The position numbers and the translations under genes were made by a program. From Elusimicrobiota bacterium (GTDB lineage: Bacteria > Elusimicrobiota > Elusimicrobia > Elusimicrobiales > UBA9959): a DNA stretch of 39,934 nucleotides. Below the pieces are notes generated by a model. That model did no database searches. It had not been told where the DNA came from and worked only from the letters and a program-made list of their open reading frames with translations. Below are positions 20,652 to 28,682 of the stretch, piece after piece. Location: positions 1-39,934 of the forward strand of contig JACRER010000097.1 of assembly GCA_016234365.1 (NCBI GenBank). The letters are read 5' to 3'. The first letter of the stretch is position 1; each line of letters begins with the position of its first letter.

Positions 20652-21842
20652 ATGCCTCAAACTACCGTAAACCTCCGCTCGCTGTTCCTGCTATCGCCGG
20701 ACGTGATCTTCCTTAATCACGGCTCCTTCGGCGCCTGTCCCAGGGAAGTTTTTACCGAGTACCAGCGCTGGCAGCTGGAACTGGAAATTAACCCCGTGGA
20801 ATTCCTTGGCCGCCGCTCCGGCGAGCTGCTGCTCTACGCGCGCACGGCGCTGGGGAAATTCCTGGGCGCGCGGCCGCAGGACCTGGTGTTCATCTCCAAC
20901 TCTACCGCCGGGGTGAACGCCATAGCCAAGTCGCTCAAGCTCAAGCCCGGCGACGAAGTGCTCTCCACCGACCACGAGTACGGCGCCTGCGACAATACCT
21001 GGGAACTGGTCTGCCGCGAGCAGGGAGCCACCTACGTGAAGGCCGCCATCCCGCTGCCTTTCGACAGCGTCTCTTTTTGCGACCGCGTGTGGCAGAAGGT
21101 GACGCCGCGCACGCGTCTTATTTTCTTCAGCCATATCACCTCGGCCACGGCGGTACCGTTCCCCGCGCAGGAACTGTGCGCCCGCGCCCGCGCCGCGCGC
21201 ATCCTTACCATGGTGGACGGGGCGCACGCGCCCGGCCTTATAGACCTGGACCTGGAAAAACTGGGCGCGGATTTTTACGTAGGCAACTGCCACAAATGGC
21301 TGATGGCGCCCAAGGGCAGCGCCTTCCTCTACGCGCGGGAGAGCGCGCAGCCGCTGGCGCAGGGCCTGGTTACCAGCTGGGGCTACAGCGAGCGCACCGC
21401 GCTCAACGCCGACCAGGAAGCTTACGCGGGCCGCGAAACTTTTGAGCGCCGCCACCAGTGGCAGGGCACGCGCGACATAGCCGCGTTCCTGGCCGTGCCC
21501 GCCGCGCTGGAGTTCCGCCGCAAGTACGGCTGGGAGCGGATGCGGGCGGAGTGCCGCACGCTCGCGGCCCTGACGCAGGAAAGGATCCTGGCGGCTAACG
21601 GCCTGGCCCCTGTAGTTTCCGGGGACGACATCCTGCAGATGCTGGCTATCCCGGTGCCGCGCGCCGGCGCCGAGCGGCTGCAGAAGTGGCTTTTTAACGA
21701 GCGCCGCATAGAAGTGCCGGTTACGGCGTTCGGCGATATGGCTTTTGTGCGCATCTCGGTGCAGGCTTACACCACGCAGGCCGAACTGGACGCGCTGGTG
21801 TCCGCCCTGGCGGAATTCTACAAGGACAAAGGAAATTCATGA
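20652..21842 (+). CDS. Class V aminotransferase (isopenicillin N epimerase-like)
   Basis: This protein of 396 residues is a fold-type I PLP enzyme. FLNHGSFGACPREV opens the domain, VDGAHAPG has the PLP-ring Asp189, and GNCHKWLMAPKG carries the Schiff-base Lys215. SNSTAGVNAIAKSL is the phosphate-binding region. It resembles isopenicillin N epimerase/cysteine desulfurase-like proteins; the amino-acid substrate is unknown. The ATG at 20652 is used over a TTG twelve bases earlier. The stop overlaps the next start by four bases (ATGA), tying it to the transporter gene, so the pair may process and move the same compound. Confidence 0.88.
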   Translation: MPQTTVNLRSLFLLSPDVIFLNHGSFGACPREVFTEYQRWQLELEINPVEFLGRRSGELLLYARTALGKFLGARPQDLVFISNSTAGVNAIAKSLKLKPGDEVLSTDHEYGACDNTWELVCREQGATYVKAAIPLPFDSVSFCDRVWQKVTPRTRLIFFSHITSATAVPFPAQELCARARAARILTMVDGAHAPGLIDLDLEKLGADFYVGNCHKWLMAPKGSAFLYARESAQPLAQGLVTSWGYSERTALNADQEAYAGRETFERRHQWQGTRDIAAFLAVPAALEFRRKYGWERMRAECRTLAALTQERILAANGLAPVVSGDDILQMLAIPVPRAGAERLQKWLFNERRIEVPVTAFGDMAFVRISVQAYTTQAELDALVSALAEFYKDKGNS

Positions 21843-23146
21843 CCGAGTCAGCCGCTACCAACGTAACCATCCCCGCCGCCGGCGAGCACGCCGTACCGCC
21901 GCTGGGGCGCTTTCACCGCATCCTTAAATTGCCGTATTTCAACGTGGCGCTTATCGTGGGCTGCGGCATCTTCGTCAGCACCTTCGCCCAGGCGGGCGTG
22001 CTGGGTTTGTACCCGCTGCGGTTCCTGCTCAAGGACACGCTGCACGAGGGCCCGTTGCGCGTGGCGCTGTTCATGCAGCTGGCCAACATGCCCTGGAACC
22101 TCAAGATCATCGCCGGTATCATTTCCGACGCCATCCCGCTGTTCGGCACGCGCCGCCGCCACTACCTTATCTTCAGCAGCATGCTGGCGGGCCTGTTGTG
22201 GCTGTGCATCGCCATAGTGCCGCACCAGTTCCTGCCGCTGCTCCTGATGACGCTGATGATGAACATAGCGCTGGTGTTCGTAAGCACCATCTCCGGCGGC
22301 ATCCTGGTGGAAGGCGGCCAGACCTTTGGTGTTACCGGCAAGCTCAGCTCCGTGCGCGTGCTGGCCATGAACGTGGCCAGCCTGGGCGTGCCGCTGGGCG
22401 CGGTGCTGGCGGCCATGACGCTGGGCGTCACGGCGCTGGTAGCCGCCATCCCGCTGTTCCTCTTGTTCTTTGTGGCGCTGTTCCTTTATAAGGAAGCCCC
22501 CACCGCAAAGCGCGACCCCAGGATCTGGGTGGGCATAGGCACGCAGCTTAAGATAGCGCTGAAGGCCAAAAGCCTCTGGTTCGCGGCGGGGCTGCTGTTC
22601 CTGGTGCAGTTCGCGCCGGGCTTTTACACGCCGCTGATGTTCTACCAGACCGATACCCTGCATTTCAGCGAAAAATTCATAGGCCTCATCAGCCTGTGTT
22701 CGGCCATAGCCGGCGCCGTGGGCGCGCTGTTCTACGTGTATTTCTGCCGGCGGTTCACGCTACGCCAGCTCTTGTACGCGTGCGTGTTCTTTACGTCGCT
22801 GCTGTCGCTGATGTATTTGGGTTACGTGGACAAGCGCTCGGCGCTGGTAATAGAAATAGTCTACGCCTTCGCCGTGAGCCTGGCGCAGCTGCCGCTTTAC
22901 GACCTGGCCGCGCGCGCCACGCCCAAGGGCAGCGAGGCCGTGGGGTATTCCATTATAGTGAGCGTGTGGAACTGGGGCCTGCTGGTGAGCGACCTGGTGG
23001 GCTCCGGCCTGTACGAGAAATACCACATGACCTTCAAGACCTTGGTGTGGGTGAACGCCGGCACCACGCTGCTGGCGGTGTTCGCCATACCGTTCCTGCC
23101 GGCGCTGCTGGTGGACGGCAAGGAGAAGGACGAAGCCGCCGCCTGA
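21839..23146 (+). CDS. MFS-type transporter, BT1/folate-biopterin-like
   Basis: This protein of 435 residues has about 12 membrane segments. After a hydrophilic N-terminus, YFNVALIVGCGIFVSTFAQAGVLGLYPLRFLLKD starts the first bundle. The short NMPWNLKIIAGIISDAIPLFGTRRR motif between segments 2 and 3 matches the BT1 group (PWxLKPLxGxxSDxxPxxG). It would be an inner-membrane importer or exporter of a small organic molecule. It is translationally coupled to the aminotransferase and followed after nine bases by the 23156 gene. Confidence 0.82.
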   Translation: MTESAATNVTIPAAGEHAVPPLGRFHRILKLPYFNVALIVGCGIFVSTFAQAGVLGLYPLRFLLKDTLHEGPLRVALFMQLANMPWNLKIIAGIISDAIPLFGTRRRHYLIFSSMLAGLLWLCIAIVPHQFLPLLLMTLMMNIALVFVSTISGGILVEGGQTFGVTGKLSSVRVLAMNVASLGVPLGAVLAAMTLGVTALVAAIPLFLLFFVALFLYKEAPTAKRDPRIWVGIGTQLKIALKAKSLWFAAGLLFLVQFAPGFYTPLMFYQTDTLHFSEKFIGLISLCSAIAGAVGALFYVYFCRRFTLRQLLYACVFFTSLLSLMYLGYVDKRSALVIEIVYAFAVSLAQLPLYDLAARATPKGSEAVGYSIIVSVWNWGLLVSDLVGSGLYEKYHMTFKTLVWVNAGTTLLAVFAIPFLPALLVDGKEKDEAAA

Positions 23147-23155
23147 GGGGTAGAC

Positions 23156-24619
23156 GTGAAGATAAAGAACATAGCGAAGATCCTTGCGTACCTGGCCGTA
23201 CTGGCCGCCGCCGTGCTGGCCGCGGCGTACTATACCCTGCCGGTGAACCGCATCAACATGCATTCGCGGCTGGTGATGCTGGGCGATTTCAACGGCGACG
23301 ATAAATGGGACAAGGCCGACCAGGCCCTGCTGGATTCCGTGCTGGCCGACCCCTGGGCGCAGCCGGCCGAGACCGTTTACAAGGCCGACGTTAACCACAA
23401 CGGCCTGCTGGACGAAGAAGACGTTTACCTGCTCTACGACCTTTACATGACCGGGGACCCGTACAAGGCCAGGGAGCAGTTCTCCGCCTCGGCCCGCCCG
23501 TTCCCTTACCCGCGCGAGTTCTTCCGTTACGTGCCAGACACGGAATACCTGCAGCGCCCGGTGCTGGCGGTCTATAACCCCGCAACGGCCTCTTCGCCGC
23601 TTAAATTCCTTTCCGAGGTCCGCCTGAAGAAAGCGTTCGGTTACCGCGAGCGCCTGCTGCAGGAGATCTACAGCGAGGGCGTGCGGTTCTCGCTGGCTTA
23701 CGCCAAGCGCGCGCCGGGCCTGCTGCCCAAGGAGAAAGAATACGCCTCGCTGAAGATAAAGCGCTGCGCCTCCCTGTGGAAAGCCGGCGACTACTACGAA
23801 CTGCTGCTGGAGATAATGGCCCTTACCGAGGACGCCGAAACGCTTACCGTAAAAGGCCAGCCGGAATTTGTGGCGCAGAGCCTGTATTTCCGCGACCACC
23901 TGCGCGCCTTGCTGGAGTCCGGGCTATACAGGGATTACCTGGCGGGCAAAGTTGCGCAGGCGGAAGTTTTTAAGGCGCTGGAGAAATACCTGCTGGACGA
24001 TATGGGCATAAAGGCTGACTTGGCGAACATGGCGCCGCCGCGCAACTTCCTGGAACTGAAGAATTACGCGGACCGCGCGCGCTGGCAGTATTATAAGACC
24101 ACCTCCACCCGCAAGGATTTCCGCAAACTGCTCTTGTTCGCGCAGTATGACCGGCGCTACCTGCGCGCGGCCGCGCGCACCACCCGCAAGGCCGCCGACG
24201 CGCCGCTGGAGAACCACAACCTGCCCATGGAGCTGCTGTTCCGGGAGGCGCTGGTCATTAAAGGCGGCGACAAGCTGGCCGCCGTGGGCCTGCTGGACGA
24301 AGCCGTGCGCATCCCTTTCGCCTGGGTTAAATCCATCCCGCGCGACAAGCTGCCCACGTCGGTGGCGCTGGAGAACTTTCTGCTGCCCGGCAATAAAGAG
24401 GACGGCTCCGACAAGAGCCGCCATTGGAACGTGTTCGGCGGGGTGAGCTTGTATAAGTCCCCGGAGGAGTCCCTGCAGCTGGCGCTGGCGCGCGAGGTTA
24501 AGGACTTCAGGGCGGAGCCCGCGCCCAGGGGCATGACGGAATTTATCCGCGACACCATGGCCAACCTAAACGGCATCTACTACGTGGTGAGCATCAACCC
24601 CGGCCTGCTGAAGAAGTAG
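23156..24619 (+). CDS. Membrane-anchored protein with dockerin-like calcium loops
   Basis: This protein of 487 residues starts at a GTG after GAGGGG. One membrane segment (about 10-25) anchors it. Residues about 42-90 hold two EF-hand/dockerin-type loops: GDFNGDDKWDKADQALLDSVL and ADVNHNGLLDEEDVYLLYDL, with Asp/Asn at alternate positions for calcium. The remaining 390 residues are mainly helical and rich in Tyr, Lys and Arg, with no family recognised. Dockerin domains normally bind cohesins; none is seen here, so the loops may act as a structural calcium site. It ends at a two-way terminator. Confidence 0.72.
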   Translation: MKIKNIAKILAYLAVLAAAVLAAAYYTLPVNRINMHSRLVMLGDFNGDDKWDKADQALLDSVLADPWAQPAETVYKADVNHNGLLDEEDVYLLYDLYMTGDPYKAREQFSASARPFPYPREFFRYVPDTEYLQRPVLAVYNPATASSPLKFLSEVRLKKAFGYRERLLQEIYSEGVRFSLAYAKRAPGLLPKEKEYASLKIKRCASLWKAGDYYELLLEIMALTEDAETLTVKGQPEFVAQSLYFRDHLRALLESGLYRDYLAGKVAQAEVFKALEKYLLDDMGIKADLANMAPPRNFLELKNYADRARWQYYKTTSTRKDFRKLLLFAQYDRRYLRAAARTTRKAADAPLENHNLPMELLFREALVIKGGDKLAAVGLLDEAVRIPFAWVKSIPRDKLPTSVALENFLLPGNKEDGSDKSRHWNVFGGVSLYKSPEESLQLALAREVKDFRAEPAPRGMTEFIRDTMANLNGIYYVVSINPGLLKK

Positions 24620-24633
24620 CCCGGCCGGGCAAA

Positions 24634-24664
24634 AGAAAAGCCGCCTCCGGGCCGGCTTTTTTAT
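24634..24664. terminator. Bidirectional intrinsic terminator
   Basis: AAAAGCCG (24636-24643) and CGGCTTTT (24653-24660) with extra T residues after and A residues before. It separates convergent genes ending at 24619 and 24678. Confidence 0.82.
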
Positions 24665-24677
24665 TTTAGGCGGAAAT

Positions 24678-25457
24678 TTACGGGGCTTTGTAGGCCGCTA
24701 TGCCGGCGGCTATGGCCGCGGCCATCTTTTCCTGGCCGGCCTCGGTCTTTATAAAGGCGGCGTCCTTTTTATTGGTGAGCACCACCATCTCTATGGTGAC
24801 GGTGGGGATCTTTGAAAGTATGGAATAGGTGAGCGCGCCCTGGCGAGAACCCACCGCCGTGCGGGAATCGCCGTAGATGCCCTGCTGGACCAGGCTGCCG
24901 GCCAGCGCCCGCCGCATCCAGGCGGCCACGGGTTCGGCCAGCGGCAGGCTGGCCATTATTACCCCGGCCTCGGGGCCTTTAAAACCGTTCTCGGCGTCGT
25001 CCTTGTAATCGTACACGCCCTGGCGGTCCGGGTAGTACAGCGCAAAGCCGGTGCCCGGGGTGCTTTCGCAGTGCAGGTGCACCGCCAGCGCCGAGCCGTC
25101 GTTGCAGATGTAGGCGCGGTCCTTGTTCTCCACGTAATTCAGTTCGGCGTTGCGCGTCATGCGTACGTCGTAGCCCATGCTCTTGAGCACGCGCTCCAGG
25201 CGCACGCCCACCTGCCAGTTCACGCGGGCTTCGTTGGTGCCGTTCACCATGTCGGTGGCGGGGTTGAAAGTGTTGGGGTGGCCGGGGTCCACGCAGACCT
25301 GGGTGCGGGCGTTATCCCGGGAGGGGATAGCGGGCACGGGGGCGGGAAGGGAGGCGGTAACGGTCTCTTCGGGCAACTGCTCAATGGCAGCGGCATTGGC
25401 CCTGTGCTGAAAACACCAGGTTAAAGCGGCCAGAAAGAGGATTACGCGGTAAGTCAT
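24678..25457 (-). CDS. N-acetylmuramoyl-L-alanine amidase (Amidase_3 type)
   Basis: This protein of 259 residues has a signal peptide (about 1-23, ending ANAA). The start at 25457 begins that peptide; upstream in-frame residues are unlikely. The domain holds VCVDPGHPN with zinc ligand His60, GTNEARVNW with Glu76, LAVHLHC with His127 or His129, and the catalytic Glu in IPTVTIEMVVL. These fit zinc amidases that cut the bond between muramic acid and the stem peptide in the periplasm. No cell-wall binding domain is present. It is an unlinked gene; a TTGACA lies at 25505-25500 but its -10 spacing is not ideal. Confidence 0.88.
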   Translation of the reverse strand: MTYRVILFLAALTWCFQHRANAAAIEQLPEETVTASLPAPVPAIPSRDNARTQVCVDPGHPNTFNPATDMVNGTNEARVNWQVGVRLERVLKSMGYDVRMTRNAELNYVENKDRAYICNDGSALAVHLHCESTPGTGFALYYPDRQGVYDYKDDAENGFKGPEAGVIMASLPLAEPVAAWMRRALAGSLVQQGIYGDSRTAVGSRQGALTYSILSKIPTVTIEMVVLTNKKDAAFIKTEAGQEKMAAAIAAGIAAYKAP

Positions 25458-25535
25458 ATGTTTTGCGCCGTATTTATAGTTTATCAGTCGTAAAATCCCT
25501 GTCAAGGGCCGAAAGTAGGCCTTTCTGGGTGACAA

Positions 25536-25709
25536 ATGTTTTCCTGTGTCCGCTCAGCTGCCTGGTGCTGGACGATCCTGCCAATTGCGGTATTTCTAAA
25601 AAACCGTGGTGCTTCCCACGGGAACACCAAAACCACTTGTTAACACGCATTATATGGGGCGCAGCTGGTCATTTAGTCATCAGCGTCCCCCTTCACGCCT
25701 AAATATATA
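25536..25709. other. Intergenic region without a recognised gene
   Basis: This stretch between the starts and ends of two minus-strand genes holds one small hairpin (CCGTGG and CCACGG, about 25604-25620) and an AT-rich end. No promoter of quality or terminator with a T tract is seen. Confidence 0.4.
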
Positions 25710-28559
25710 TCAGGCGCCGCCGCTCCTCCCGGCCGCAAAGCCGATCAGGTACGAATAGAAGGCGTTTTTTCTTATGGGTTTGGTGAGATAATCGTCGCAG
25801 CCGGCTTTCAAGGCCTTGTCCACGTCCTCGCGCATGGCCATGGCCGTCAGCGCCACAACTTTTGTCCGGGCGCGTTTTTCGGCCGCTTCCAGTTCGCGGA
25901 ATTTGGCGGTCACCTCGAACCCGTCCATGCCCGGCATCTGGATGTCCATAAAAACGATGTCGTACACTCCGCGCTTGAGCTTCTCCAGCGCGTCAAAACC
26001 GTCCACCGCCAGGTCGAGCTTTACCTTGGATTCTTTCAGGAAGGAACCGATCAGCATGCGGTTATCTTCCGAGTCGTCTACCACCAGCGCGGCCAGCGCG
26101 GGCAGGTCCCCCCTGGAGTACCCTGTGGCTTTTTGAGGCGCCTCGGCCGGGGCGGCCTTTCCCAGCGCTACCATCTCCAGGGCTCCCTCCAATACCGTTT
26201 GCTTTTTCACCGGCTTCATCATGTGCGTTATTACTCCGAGCGCCAGGAAATCCTCTTTCTTGACCCGCACCGTATCCGAGGTCACCAGCGCCAGCGCGGG
26301 TTTGGGCGTTATGGCCGGGTCCTGCATCAGGCGCCGGCAGAACTCATACCCGTCTATTCCAGGCATATTGAAATCCACGAAGATCCCGTGGTAGGGATTC
26401 CCCTTAAGCTGCTCCTCCAGGACTTTAGCCAGCCCGGCCTCTCCGGCGGCGACGCCCTCGCAGAAAGCGCCCCAGCTCTGCGCGATCTCGCGGATTATGA
26501 TGCGGTTCACCAGGTTGTCGTCCACCACCAGGAAGCGGCGCCCTTTCAGCTCTTTTATGTCCGCCTTCGGCAGGTAGACCGCACGGTTGTCTTTCTGCGT
26601 AGAAAGCCGCACCGTGAAATAGAACACCGTCCCCACTCCAGGCTCGCTTTCCAGCCAGATCTTTCCGCCCATCAGTTCTATCAGCAATTTCGAGATGGGC
26701 AGTCCCAGGCCGGTCCCGCCGTATTTGCGCGTAGTGGAAGAATCCGCCTGCGTGAATTTCTCGAAAATGGAAGCCCGTTTGTCGGCGGGAATGCCGATGC
26801 CGGTGTCGCGCAGGGAAAAAAGCAGTTCCACTTTGTCCCCTTCGGTCTTCTGTTTTTTCACGTTAAGGGAAACATGCCCTTTTTCCACGAATTTCACCGC
26901 GTTGCCCATCAGGTTAGTCAGCACCTGCCCCAGCCTGGTGGAGTCTCCCGTCAGGAACACAGGGACGTCGGCGTCTATCTTGCAGCTGATCTCCACGTCT
27001 TTTTTGTAGGCACGCACCGCCGTCATTTCCGACACCTTGGATACCAGTTCCTCCAGGTTGAAGGGCGCCGCCTCTATCTCTACCTTGCCGGACTCTATTT
27101 TGGAAATATCCAGGATATTGTTAATCAGGGCCAGGAGGGTGTCGCTCGCGTTGCGCATTATGGAGAGGTACTGCGCCTGGTCCTTGCTGAGCCCGGCCTC
27201 GTCCATCAGTTCCGACATGCCGACTATGGCGTTGAGCGGCGTTCTGATCTCGTGGCTCATGGAGGCCAGGAAATCGCTCTTGGCCTGGCTGGCCTGCTCG
27301 GCCAGCGCCGTGCGCTGGCGCACGCGCTCCTCGAGCTCCAGGTTCAGTTCCATGTACTTCCTTTCGGATTCCTTGCGCGCCTGGTTCTCCTGCTGCAGCG
27401 CCGCGCGGGACTTTTCCAGTTTCTCCATGAACTCGTTGAAAAAATCCGTCAATCTTCCGAATTCATCAGCCGAAACCTTGGGCAGCCGGGCCGTGTAGTC
27501 CCCGGAACCTACCGCCCCCAGGCTGCGGATCAATTTATTCAGGTTCTTTACGATATACGACGAGTATAAAAATGTCAGCGCGAACATGAAAAGCACGGAG
27601 GCGAGGACCAAACCGACCAGGATACGCCGGATATCTTTAAGCGGCGCGTAAAACTCGTCGAGATAACTGGACGAGACCACGTGCCAGTCCAGCTCAGGGA
27701 TATAGCTGAAGATGTCCAGTTTTTGCCGGTAGTCCTGCTCGCCGGGATCTCTCCAGGAATAGGAGACCTTTCCGGTCTTGCTGGCTAGTATCTCCCTGAC
27801 GAATTCCCGCCCCCGCTGGTCTTTCACGCCGTAAATATTGCCGGTAAGCGCCGGATGGACGATAACGTTCCCTTGGGAATCAATGATGTAAGGATACCCG
27901 GTCTTGCCGACGCGGATGGCCAACAGGCTGTCCCGGAAATCCTCTATCTTCACGAGCCCCCCGAACTCTTCCCGGTAGGAAGAGGCGGAGATGATCCAGT
28001 CCCAGGGCTTGAAATAGGTCATGTAAAGCGCTTTCGGCCTGGTACTGGTTTCGCCGGGGTTCTTCCAGTCATACTCCACATAGCCTTCCCTGCGCTTTAA
28101 CTGTTCCTGGATGAACCCGTAACGGGTGAGGTCCGCCCCTATAAGCGCGGCCTTGGGGTGCACCCGTATCACCCCTTTGCTGTCCAGGCAATAAACGTAG
28201 CCGGTTTGGCCGATGCGCTGGCTCAGCAATATCGCCATGGCGCGTTCTTTGGCGTCCTGTTCGCTCAAGACCCCCTGCCTATACAACTTATAGGATTGCT
28301 CCACGACGTCGTTATCCTTTTCGGCCACGGCGCGCAGGTAGTTCTTTATCGAGGCGTCCGCCGTGGTCCTGACCATGCTGAGGATGATGTCCGTGGTATG
28401 GGTCAGTTCGCTTTCGACGCCGGCTTCTATGGTTTTTTGCATGATGGGGTAGATGGTCACCCCGCCTATGGCAAGAAAAAGTAAAAAGCCGGTTATATAA
28501 CCAGCCAATAACTTCGAGCGGATCCCGAGGTCCCTGAATTTTTTGACCATAGAAAACAT
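25710..28559 (-). CDS. Hybrid sensor histidine kinase with tandem Cache domains and two receivers
   Basis: This protein of 949 residues is anchored by membrane segments at about 15-38 and 312-335. Between them lie two similar Cache-type sensor units: GYVYCLDSKGVIRVHP (120-135) and GYPYIIDSQGNVIVHP (221-236), each followed by an Asp-Trp-x-hydrophobic SSY segment. HAMP follows (about 337-390), then a coiled coil, HisKA with His436 in SHEIRTPLNA, and HATPase_c with DTGIGIP (585-591) and GGTGLGLP (614-621). Receiver 1 (675-795) has Asp729 in FVDFNMPG; receiver 2 (822-940) has Asp872 in FMDIQMPGMDG and Lys927. No output domain is present, so phosphate must pass to another protein, possibly one of the lone receivers. 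AGGGGGA precedes the ATG. Confidence 0.93.
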   Translation of the reverse strand: MFSMVKKFRDLGIRSKLLAGYITGFLLFLAIGGVTIYPIMQKTIEAGVESELTHTTDIILSMVRTTADASIKNYLRAVAEKDNDVVEQSYKLYRQGVLSEQDAKERAMAILLSQRIGQTGYVYCLDSKGVIRVHPKAALIGADLTRYGFIQEQLKRREGYVEYDWKNPGETSTRPKALYMTYFKPWDWIISASSYREEFGGLVKIEDFRDSLLAIRVGKTGYPYIIDSQGNVIVHPALTGNIYGVKDQRGREFVREILASKTGKVSYSWRDPGEQDYRQKLDIFSYIPELDWHVVSSSYLDEFYAPLKDIRRILVGLVLASVLFMFALTFLYSSYIVKNLNKLIRSLGAVGSGDYTARLPKVSADEFGRLTDFFNEFMEKLEKSRAALQQENQARKESERKYMELNLELEERVRQRTALAEQASQAKSDFLASMSHEIRTPLNAIVGMSELMDEAGLSKDQAQYLSIMRNASDTLLALINNILDISKIESGKVEIEAAPFNLEELVSKVSEMTAVRAYKKDVEISCKIDADVPVFLTGDSTRLGQVLTNLMGNAVKFVEKGHVSLNVKKQKTEGDKVELLFSLRDTGIGIPADKRASIFEKFTQADSSTTRKYGGTGLGLPISKLLIELMGGKIWLESEPGVGTVFYFTVRLSTQKDNRAVYLPKADIKELKGRRFLVVDDNLVNRIIIREIAQSWGAFCEGVAAGEAGLAKVLEEQLKGNPYHGIFVDFNMPGIDGYEFCRRLMQDPAITPKPALALVTSDTVRVKKEDFLALGVITHMMKPVKKQTVLEGALEMVALGKAAPAEAPQKATGYSRGDLPALAALVVDDSEDNRMLIGSFLKESKVKLDLAVDGFDALEKLKRGVYDIVFMDIQMPGMDGFEVTAKFRELEAAEKRARTKVVALTAMAMREDVDKALKAGCDDYLTKPIRKNAFYSYLIGFAAGRSGGA

Positions 28560-28666
28560 TTTACCATCCCCCTGAAAACGCGGCGGTTCCCGCCTGGTAG
28601 AATTGAATCATATTTTTAAGCCTAATTCTGCCGCCAATACGCGGCAATACGTTGGTCGGGTCGCCG

Positions 28667-28675
28667 TGGTATACT
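28667..28675 (+). promoter_or_regulatory. Extended -10 of recQ, leaderless
   Basis: TGG followed by TATACT (28670-28675) lies seven bases before the ATG at 28683. No Shine-Dalgarno or clear -35 is present. Confidence 0.5.
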
Positions 28676-28682
28676 ATCTGGG

